From positions 124,001 to 188,000 of the forward strand of contig NZ_FRBL01000002.1 in NCBI RefSeq assembly GCF_900142605.1: a stretch of 64,000 nucleotides of DNA, written 5' to 3'. Positions 53,056 through 59,965 of this stretch are shown piece after piece. Both the position numbers and the translations under genes were made by a program. The first letter of the stretch is position 1; each line of letters starts with the position of its first letter. The stretch comes from Chitinophaga jiangningensis. Lineage in GTDB: Bacteria; Bacteroidota; Bacteroidia; Chitinophagales; Chitinophagaceae. The notes beneath the pieces are model-generated. The model had not been told where the DNA came from and ran no database searches. It worked only from the letters and a program-made list of their open reading frames with translations.

Positions 53056-53649
53056 TTAAAAAAAGTTTTTGTCCTGTAGTTCCAGGAGTAATATCAGTAC
53101 AGTAATTCTTCCTTTAACATGGCTGGTAATGGCTTTGGTAGCCAGTTGCAGGTGTGTTTTTACAGATTCCTTTCCAATATTGAGTTTTTCGGCAATTTCG
53201 GCATAGGTGAGTCGCTGGTGGCGGTGCAGCAGGAATACTTCCTTTTGCCTGGCCGGCAGCTGGTCTATCGCTTCATCGATGAGTGTCAGTTGAAAAGCGC
53301 GGTGCTGTTCCGGTTCTTCCGCTTCAAATGGCGGAAGGTTTTCGGTGGTGGCTTCATGACTGAGGCGGCGCATCATTGACTTGAGTGCGTTGAGGGCCTC
53401 ATTACGGGATAAGGTGAGCAGGTATGCTTTTATATAGGTAACGGAAGATAGTGTTTCCCGCGTCATCCATATCTTCATAAATACATCCTGTACTACTTCT
53501 TCTGCCAGGTGGGCTGATTCAGTGATCCGGTAGATATGCGTTGCCAGATAGGGCTGCCAGTGGTGAAAGAAGGCGCTGAAGGCCGATTCATCCCCTGCTG
53601 CTATTTGTTGCAGCACGCTTGCTTCATCGTATGTAGTGGTTACACTCAC
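53056..53649 (-). CDS. ECF-type RNA polymerase sigma factor
   Basis: The 197-residue sigma factor has region 2 (SAFFHHWQPYLATHIYRI, then HLAEEVVQDVFMKIWMTR) and region 4 (LPARQKEVFLLHRHQRLTYAEIAEKLNI), with no regions 1 or 3. It matches the Bacteroidota ECF group linked to FecR and SusC genes and probably directs transcription of the downstream susC operon. The start is a GTG at 53649; no other start fits. A -7 motif six bases upstream suggests a leaderless transcript. Confidence 0.94.
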   Translation of the reverse strand: MSVTTTYDEASVLQQIAAGDESAFSAFFHHWQPYLATHIYRITESAHLAEEVVQDVFMKIWMTRETLSSVTYIKAYLLTLSRNEALNALKSMMRRLSHEATTENLPPFEAEEPEQHRAFQLTLIDEAIDQLPARQKEVFLLHRHQRLTYAEIAEKLNIGKESVKTHLQLATKAITSHVKGRITVLILLLELQDKNFF

Positions 53650-53654
53650 GGGGT

Positions 53655-53662
53655 CAAAAATA
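53655..53662 (-). promoter_or_regulatory. Bacteroidota -7 element of the sigma factor gene
   Basis: Reads TATTTTTG on the minus strand. With transcription usually starting 5-7 bases on, the first transcribed base would fall at or next to the GTG start. Confidence 0.5.
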
Positions 53663-53682
53663 GAAAAAATGTTTGTTTTAGG

Positions 53683-53757
53683 CCGACCTTAAATCCGGCG
53701 CCTTCGGCACCGGATTTAAGGTCGGGGAGGGCACGCCGGTGACGTGCCCTCCCCGAC
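53683..53757. repeat. Twin hairpin with shared central arm, between divergent genes
   Basis: Hairpin 1 has a 20-bp stem with one mismatch (53683-53702 with 53706-53725, loop TTC). Hairpin 2 has a stem from 53721-53737 to 53741-53757 with one mismatch and loop GGT. GTCGG at 53721-53725 is in both, and CCGAC stands at both outer ends. Both flanking genes point away, so neither needs a terminator here. Confidence 0.85.
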
Positions 53758-53863
53758 GTTTTGAATTGGTGGGATTCCGGACCGCCCAGCTACCACAGTT
53801 ATGGCTTAACTCCCACGGCAATTATCCCTGATTCCGGGTATATTCCGGAATAAGCAGAAATTG

Positions 53864-53871
53864 TACTTTTG
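53864..53871 (+). promoter_or_regulatory. Bacteroidota -7 element TACTTTTG
   Basis: Exact TAnnTTTG match 24 bases before the ATG at 53895, implying a leader of about 17 bases. Confidence 0.55.
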
Positions 53872-53894
53872 TTTTGCCGATAAGGCTGATTATT

Positions 53895-54791
53895 ATGAAA
53901 AAACTATCATTTCTATGCCTGTTGCTGGTAGCTATCAGCAAATGTACTTTCGCACAAAGTGAAGAAGATTACCCGGATATGCGCAGCTGGGCCATGTATG
54001 GCGACTCCATTGAACGCTACGTATACGCAGACACTGCTTACATCAGAGTATCCCCTGATACCCGGCAAGCCCCTGTTGATACGCTGTTTGCAGGTGACAA
54101 CCTGGTTGTACTGCGCACCACCAAAAGCGCGATCACCGTCCGTGGCCTCAGAGGACCCTGGCTGCAGGTTACGTACAAGAAAAACGGAGAACAGAAAAAT
54201 GGCTACATCTGGCAAGGACTGGTGAGCCTTTCCCCGCTGCGCCGTGGCGATACGAAGTTTATTGCTGCCGTGGAACGCCGCGCCGACAGCACCTACCTCA
54301 ATGAAGAAAAACGCCGCGACACCATACGCCGCCTGCTGGTAAAAGTAAAAGCAGTGCAAAACGGTGTAATCAAATCCACCGCCACCTTTATTACGCCTGA
54401 CGATGAAAGCGCCAACTTCGGCTATGGTAAAATCATGTCGGGCATGGGCCTCACCAATGTTCAAAACATTGTAACCATGAGCTTCAGTGGCGAAGCCTGC
54501 GGCATACCTACCTATACCTATTACCTGGCCTGGACCACGGACCAAAAGTTGGTGAAACTGCCCGGTAAGATGACGGTAGGTGACGCCGGTGTATTTTACC
54601 ATGACGAAAATTTCATCTTCCCAAATGAAAAAAATGGGAGACCCGATTTAATTACCTGGGAAATGAGCACGGAAGAAGCAACGGACAAAGTGGATAAAAA
54701 CGGGGAATATGTGATGGAAATCACGGAAAAAGGTAGTAAGACCTACATCTGGGACCCGGGGAACTATACGGTTACCGAAATGAGGAAATAA
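53895..54791 (+). CDS. Exported protein with bacterial SH3-like domain
   Basis: The 298-residue protein has a signal peptide (MKKLSFLCLLLVAISKCTFA, cleaved after FAQ). An SH3-like domain lies at about residues 45-110, with DTAYIRVSPDTRQAPVDTL, the strand VVLRTTKSAI and GPWLQVTYKK then GYIWQGLVS. The rest, about 180 residues, is not recognised. SH3b domains often bind peptidoglycan or peptides in the periplasm. It looks like a single-gene unit with its own promoter and a downstream hairpin, convergent with the xus-like operon. Start chosen at 53895 to match the signal peptide. Confidence 0.75.
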   Translation: MKKLSFLCLLLVAISKCTFAQSEEDYPDMRSWAMYGDSIERYVYADTAYIRVSPDTRQAPVDTLFAGDNLVVLRTTKSAITVRGLRGPWLQVTYKKNGEQKNGYIWQGLVSLSPLRRGDTKFIAAVERRADSTYLNEEKRRDTIRRLLVKVKAVQNGVIKSTATFITPDDESANFGYGKIMSGMGLTNVQNIVTMSFSGEACGIPTYTYYLAWTTDQKLVKLPGKMTVGDAGVFYHDENFIFPNEKNGRPDLITWEMSTEEATDKVDKNGEYVMEITEKGSKTYIWDPGNYTVTEMRK

Positions 54792-54813
54792 GTCTCTCTG
54801 CAAAGAGAAAAAA

Positions 54814-54844
54814 GAGCAGGTGACACCTTCGGTGTCACCTGCTC
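54814..54844. repeat. Perfect hairpin, 14-bp stem, TTC loop
   Basis: 54814-54827 pairs with 54831-54844 between convergent genes ending at 54791 and 54932. A preceding A-run gives it terminator character for the minus strand. Confidence 0.8.
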
Positions 54845-54931
54845 CTGGCCGACTGCCGCCGGCACCATTTTATCCAATCCAGGCAGTATAATAACCGTTT
54901 TTACAATCCAGGCGGATGATTTGAATTACCC

Positions 54932-56077
54932 CTAAGCCAGCGCTTTTGATGTACGTATTGCAGGCTTAAGTTTTTTACTTTTCTTACCCCACCAGATAAT
55001 AAAACCAGTGATCGGCAAGCTGGCAGCAACCAACGACGCCAGGAAATATATAATCTTAGAAGGAATACCCCATAACGACCCTACATGGAGAGAATAATTT
55101 ATACGGCGCAACCTGTCCCCACCATTGGCTTCATTAAACTTATCTACATCCATCCCCGTGCCTTTCAGCTGCCTGCCGGTAAACTGATCGAAATAGTGAA
55201 TCTGGTAATGCGGGCCTTCTGTATTCGTATATACATAGACGGATTCATCTTTTTCATCGGGAATACCCAGTATCAACGCAGGACTATTGTGATCCGCCAG
55301 CTCCGCTACAGAAAACTTCCAAACCTGATCCAAGACCTGCATCAGTGGTGTGGCAGCCACCTGCGTGGTATCGGAAGACGGCACGTAATACATCGGCACC
55401 AACTTTCCGCCAGAAGCCACCCAATAGGCAGATTTCATCACCCAGCCCAGTCCCATGAATAGTCCGGAGAAAATGATGAATACCACAGGTATCAGCGGGT
55501 AAAACCCCCATACATTATGGAGGTCGTAATTCACCCGCTTTAACTTCGCTTTCCAGTTTACCCGGAAAGCATTACGGATATTATGCCTGTTCCATTTTTT
55601 GGGCCACCAGAGCACCATTCCGGTGATCACCAGTATCCCGAACACCAGGGTACCATAAATGACAAACTGCCGCCCAATAGCTACCGGCAGCCACAAAGTG
55701 GTATGGCCCGATTCCATCAAATGAAAGAAATCTTCATGGTCGGATATCCCTCTTACCTGCGCGGTATATGGATCTATCCAGAGCGTAGAATCGCTATGGA
55801 AGGAAACTTCTGCCGACTCCCCTTCCCCGTGATAGGTCAGACTTCTTAACTCAATGCCCGGGAATGCCGCTTCAGCGGATTTAATCAATGCCGACGGCGG
55901 CAGCATTACCGCTTTCGCCTCCGGAGGCGATAACCGGAACGGCTGAATGATTTTGTAGATATCTTCTTCAAAAACGAGGATGCAGCCCGTGATGGAAACG
56001 ATGACTACGATCAGACCGGAAATGAGGCCCAGCCATAGATGCAGCCAGGCGTTTATTTTGGATAATGTTGATTTCAT
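54932..56077 (-). CDS. xusC: PepSY-domain inner-membrane protein, XusC-like
   Basis: The 381-residue protein has four predicted transmembrane helices: INAWLHLWLGLISGLIVVIV at the start, FVIYGTLVFGILVITGMVLWW, LIPVVFIIFSGLFMG and the final IIYFLASLVAASLPITGFII. Its periplasmic loops carry PepSY-type sequence, for example VRGISDHEDFFHLM and HVGSLWGIPSK. The family includes PiuB and XusC, proposed to act as inner-membrane iron-siderophore reductases. It is the last gene of the set after the receptor and DUF4374 genes, but a 105-base gap with a strong hairpin precedes it. Start is the ATG at 56077; an earlier frame lacks family similarity. Confidence 0.85.
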   Translation of the reverse strand: MKSTLSKINAWLHLWLGLISGLIVVIVSITGCILVFEEDIYKIIQPFRLSPPEAKAVMLPPSALIKSAEAAFPGIELRSLTYHGEGESAEVSFHSDSTLWIDPYTAQVRGISDHEDFFHLMESGHTTLWLPVAIGRQFVIYGTLVFGILVITGMVLWWPKKWNRHNIRNAFRVNWKAKLKRVNYDLHNVWGFYPLIPVVFIIFSGLFMGLGWVMKSAYWVASGGKLVPMYYVPSSDTTQVAATPLMQVLDQVWKFSVAELADHNSPALILGIPDEKDESVYVYTNTEGPHYQIHYFDQFTGRQLKGTGMDVDKFNEANGGDRLRRINYSLHVGSLWGIPSKIIYFLASLVAASLPITGFIIWWGKKSKKLKPAIRTSKALA

Positions 56078-56096
56078 TGTGTATGTCTTTTGAAGC

Positions 56097-56135
56097 GGCA
56101 AACTCCCCCGCACCGAAGGTGCGGGGGAGTTTGCC
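56097..56135. repeat. Perfect hairpin, 18-bp stem, inside the xus-like operon
   Basis: 56097-56114 pairs with 56118-56135 around loop GAA. It lies 47 bases after the DUF4374 stop and 20 bases before the xusC-like ATG, so it could attenuate or process the message between the two genes. Confidence 0.85.
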
Positions 56136-56182
56136 AGGTAGTGCAACAGCCGTTGTACTACCCCAGCTATAGGTTAATGGAA

Positions 56183-57406
56183 CTATTTCAATTTATCCAC
56201 ACGCAGCATGTAGTCATAACCACCTACTACTTCCAGCCCAGGCGTCGCCTGGTCTGTAGCGATATCATACATCCATACATAGTCTTTTTCGCTTTCTGCA
56301 TTTACCATGATGTACACCGTGTTACCATCGCGGGTAACGGTTTCCAGCATCTCCCCCTTATCCAGGGGTAATTCATTCAGCTTGCGCAGCAGTCTGGCAG
56401 AAGGCAGGTCGATCACAGCGTAACCGAAGATGTGGCCGGCATCAGTACCATCGTCCGGGAGGGCTTTATATTTTACGATAGCCTTGCCGTAACCAATACC
56501 ATACAAGGCTACTGCAGCACCACCAAGGGTTGTATTGAGATTGAAGAAGTAGCTGGCATCATATTCCGCAGCACCGTTCCTGATACGATAAATCGCAGAA
56601 GGAAGCGTAACGGACGCCCCTACCGGCTGGGCCAATTCATAGATATCTCCCTTCTCATCCACGTGTGTACCCTGCATCCACATATTGGACTGTCCCATGC
56701 TGGCGGAGCGGTTATCTTCCAGTTGCTTCACCGGGGTGAGGGATGGGAAGTCGTAAATGGCGGTAATAGCAGCCGGATATTCCGGCGCCGGCCAGGTAGC
56801 CGTGTAGGCGATGGTAACATACAGGCGGCCGTTGGCGTAGGTCGCGTTTCTTGTTTTTACACCGGTAAAACCAACAGGGATAGGATTTACAGGTAACTCC
56901 TGGTTCCTGATTTCGAGGGTGTTGGTATTTACAACAGAGCATAACACTTTGCTGTTTGCACCATTGGTGCCCACCATGATCAGCGTAGTGTCGTTTGCAA
57001 AAGCGTAGCCACTGATGCCTGACTGGTAAGTAAACGGTACTTCTTTTACAATACCCAGGTTATTATTGCTCAGTTGAAATTTGGTGAAGCGGCCGGTAGT
57101 GGCGCTGGTACTGGGATAGTAGTAAAATCCTTTATGAGGGATGATCCCGTAGTCAGCTTTGGAAGTTACTTCTGCACCATTGCCTTTCAGGTTTACCGCA
57201 CCGGATGACAACGAGGACGCGCCCAGCACATACTGCGCTGTATTAGGCCAGCTGCCAAGTTGCAGCCAGATAGCATATTTATCCGACTGTTCCCCATCAT
57301 TGCTCACGATCAGGTCATTTTCGTAATACCTGGTGCAGGAACTGATGCCGCCAATCATTGCAACAGAGAGGGCAGTGTACAATAACTTCTTAGAGAAACT
57401 AAACAT
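56183..57406 (-). CDS. xusB: DUF4374 surface lipoprotein, XusB-like siderophore-binding protein
   Basis: The 407-residue lipoprotein (lipobox GGISSC, Cys24) has the DUF4374 pattern of propeller-like strands: GIIPHKGFYYYPSTS, FTKFQLSNNNLG, SGISGYAFANDTTLIMVGTN, GQSNMWMQGTHVDEKGDIYEL and the end GGYDYMLRVDKLK. XusB of Bacteroides thetaiotaomicron, a DUF4374 protein, binds enterobactin-type xenosiderophores outside the cell and delivers them to the XusA receptor. Gene order and 20-base spacing to the receptor support the same role here. The actual ligand is not known. Confidence 0.84.
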   Translation of the reverse strand: MFSFSKKLLYTALSVAMIGGISSCTRYYENDLIVSNDGEQSDKYAIWLQLGSWPNTAQYVLGASSLSSGAVNLKGNGAEVTSKADYGIIPHKGFYYYPSTSATTGRFTKFQLSNNNLGIVKEVPFTYQSGISGYAFANDTTLIMVGTNGANSKVLCSVVNTNTLEIRNQELPVNPIPVGFTGVKTRNATYANGRLYVTIAYTATWPAPEYPAAITAIYDFPSLTPVKQLEDNRSASMGQSNMWMQGTHVDEKGDIYELAQPVGASVTLPSAIYRIRNGAAEYDASYFFNLNTTLGGAAVALYGIGYGKAIVKYKALPDDGTDAGHIFGYAVIDLPSARLLRKLNELPLDKGEMLETVTRDGNTVYIMVNAESEKDYVWMYDIATDQATPGLEVVGGYDYMLRVDKLK

Positions 57407-57426
57407 GATATAACGAGTTGAAATTT

Positions 57427-59796
57427 TTAGTGAATGAAGTAACGAAGCTTAACATAGAAGGCACGACCAGGTTTTTGCAGACTAAAGTTGTCGTATACAC
57501 GCTGATCTGTAAAGTTTCTGCACTCAGCAGAAATATTGTACCTGCCATCCTGTAAGGAATAAGTAACAGCGAGATGCTGGATGTACTGCGTAGGCACTTT
57601 TGATTTGGTACTGGCGGCGGCAAATTCTTCCCAGGTAAGGAAAAACCAATGTACATACTGGAAATCCCAACCCAGCTGCAGGCGGTCCTTTTTGGTAAAC
57701 AGGTTGTTTTGACCAATGCTGGCAGCCGCGTTACCAAAGAACCAGGGTTGGTTAGGAATCTTGTTTTTATAGGTTGCTTCCGGCGTACCGGTTTTACTAC
57801 CAGAGGCGTACTTCGTGTTATTGATTGCGCTCTGGTAACTCGCGTTGGCAGAGGCCCGGAAGATATCTCCGTACTCGTACTGTACTTCTGCTTCGAAACC
57901 TTTTACCTGTACTTTGGAAGTATTTTCGAACCTGCTCACTTTGGAGTTGGACTGATAAGCGCGGGCGTAGATGAAGTCGACCGCATCGCGGTAGAAGGCA
58001 CCTGCCTCGCCGTAGATCCGGTGCTGACCAACTTTCAGGTTGTAGAATGCACCGAGGTTAAAGTTGTTACTATTCTCAGGACGCAGGTCCGGATTTCCCG
58101 TTTGATCGATACCGTTACCAAACATCTCTCCTACTTCCTGGAGGCGGTAGGCTTTTTCATAAGAAGCTTTTACACCCAGTGCAGGCAGCACCATGTAGCG
58201 GGTAGCTACACCGTATCCGAAATAATGCTGGTTGTCAGCTGCGGAAGTGATTTCACCGGAACCGGCTACTGATCTCGGCTGGCGAAGGTTGAGCCCATAA
58301 TATTTACCGAAGAAGGTATTTTGGAGGCGGCCATCCACCAGATCCTGGCGGTAGGCAAGGCCTACCAGATTTTTGCCGAGTTTAGCAGGATTATCGTCTT
58401 TATCCGCCAGCAATTCGTTGTACGTATTATTGGTTACCTGATCAAAAGTATAGTTCAGGTTAAACGAATGTGCGGCAGAGAGTTTATAGCTCAGGTTTAC
58501 GCGGGCATAATTGCGCGGACGGCTAATGTGATTAATGCTTTTAATCTGGTTCAGCTCCGCCTGGTCGTATGGCCGGTAGCTGCCGTCCCAGCTGTACTGT
58601 ACTTCAGTGGTGTCGGTGATTTTTGATTTATCCGCTGTATGAGATGCAAATACATTGAGGTCCAGGCCTTCCGTAAAAAGATTATTTTTCTTGTACCGCA
58701 GGGTGGTATTCCAGGCGCTGCCACTTTGTACGGCTGCCCCGTAAACCCGTTCCTGGTCGGTGCCGGACTGAATATCACGGCCGGTGTTGCTCAGACCTGC
58801 ACCTATAAATAAAACATCTGCCCATTTTTTATTGGCGATGCCTGCTTCTGCCTGTACCATGGCGGAGCGGTACTGGTCGTGAAAACGGCGAACATCGCGG
58901 CGGACATAAGTTTTTTCTGTGGAGTCGTATACTTTCATCCGCTTCATGGTATAGTCGTTATCCGAGTAGTTAACGAAACCACTTACGCGTGCAATAATGC
59001 CGGTTTTCTTACCTGTTATTTGCCCGGTGATGGCGCCGCGGTGACTATTAAAAGAGCCAACGCTGTAGCTGGCGTCGAGGTAGTTTTTTATTTGCTGGTT
59101 GGTGACCAGGTTTACAGCGCCGCCCAATGCATCCGCACCTAACGTTACCGGCAACACGCCTTTATATACTTCCACCCTTTCAGCGAGGTTTACCGGGATA
59201 TTGTTGAGCGACATAGCACTTCCCATTACTTCCATGGGTACACCGTCGATGAAGAAGCGTACCGCTTTACCGGAAAGTCCGTTGATGCTAAAGTTAAAGT
59301 CGGACCCCATACCACCCTGTTCACGCACTTTTACACCGGTAGTACGGTTCAGCAGCTGGTTCATATCAGTAGTAGTATTTGCCAGCAGCCTGGTTTCTAT
59401 CGCATTTACCGCAAAGCCGCTTTCTTTTACCTGGCGGTTTTGGGATTTGGAGATGACGGTGACGCCTTCCTTGGTAACACTTTCTTCTACCATTTGAAAG
59501 TTTTCGGTGGCTTTGGTACCGGCGGCGATGGTCACGCTTCTCTCCTGCTTCGTATAACCCATCATGGTTACCACGAGGGTGTATTTGCCTGGCTTTACTT
59601 TTTCGATGATGAACTTACCCGTGGCGTTCGTATATGCGCCGTTGTTAGTGCCTTTCAGTGCAACGGCGGCATCTGCCAGTGGATGGCCTGCGGCGGAAGT
59701 CACCTGGCCTGATAAAACAGCAGTTGGTTGTTGTGCCTTTGTGGTAATGGCAACGAGGGTTGTGATTACCAGCAGGACAAAATAGTTGAATTTCAT
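57427..59796 (-). CDS. xusA: TonB-dependent siderophore receptor, XusA-like
   Basis: The 789-residue receptor has a signal peptide (cleaved after TKAQ) and a carboxypeptidase-regulatory-like domain (about 25-110). The plug has LLNRTTGVKVREQGGMGSDF, INGLSGKAVRFFIDGVPME and ADALGGAVNLVT, and a 22-strand barrel ends GRAFYVKLRYFIH. This classic TonB receptor form, followed by DUF4374 and PepSY genes, matches the Xus system for foreign siderophores. No Fur-like box is recognised upstream. On the minus strand CACCTTTG at 59826-59833 is one base off the -7 motif. Confidence 0.9.
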   Translation of the reverse strand: MKFNYFVLLVITTLVAITTKAQQPTAVLSGQVTSAAGHPLADAAVALKGTNNGAYTNATGKFIIEKVKPGKYTLVVTMMGYTKQERSVTIAAGTKATENFQMVEESVTKEGVTVISKSQNRQVKESGFAVNAIETRLLANTTTDMNQLLNRTTGVKVREQGGMGSDFNFSINGLSGKAVRFFIDGVPMEVMGSAMSLNNIPVNLAERVEVYKGVLPVTLGADALGGAVNLVTNQQIKNYLDASYSVGSFNSHRGAITGQITGKKTGIIARVSGFVNYSDNDYTMKRMKVYDSTEKTYVRRDVRRFHDQYRSAMVQAEAGIANKKWADVLFIGAGLSNTGRDIQSGTDQERVYGAAVQSGSAWNTTLRYKKNNLFTEGLDLNVFASHTADKSKITDTTEVQYSWDGSYRPYDQAELNQIKSINHISRPRNYARVNLSYKLSAAHSFNLNYTFDQVTNNTYNELLADKDDNPAKLGKNLVGLAYRQDLVDGRLQNTFFGKYYGLNLRQPRSVAGSGEITSAADNQHYFGYGVATRYMVLPALGVKASYEKAYRLQEVGEMFGNGIDQTGNPDLRPENSNNFNLGAFYNLKVGQHRIYGEAGAFYRDAVDFIYARAYQSNSKVSRFENTSKVQVKGFEAEVQYEYGDIFRASANASYQSAINNTKYASGSKTGTPEATYKNKIPNQPWFFGNAAASIGQNNLFTKKDRLQLGWDFQYVHWFFLTWEEFAAASTKSKVPTQYIQHLAVTYSLQDGRYNISAECRNFTDQRVYDNFSLQKPGRAFYVKLRYFIH

Positions 59797-59916
59797 ATAG
59801 CGTATGTGAGCGAAGGTTCGGGGGGCAAAGGTGGGGTGTTATCGAGGGAGGGGGAAATCGGATCGGGAAAAGTATTTGTCGGATACGGAAATTCTGAAGA
59901 AAAATTGAATTTTATT

Positions 59917-59953
59917 CGATTCATCGTCCAGCTTTTGGCTGGACGATGAATCG
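59917..59953. repeat. Perfect hairpin, 16-bp stem
   Basis: 59917-59932 pairs with 59938-59953 around a 5-base loop, 12 bases after the GH2 stop and before the xusA-like gene. A terminator role is plausible. Confidence 0.8.
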
Positions 59954-59965
59954 GAGGTAACCAGC

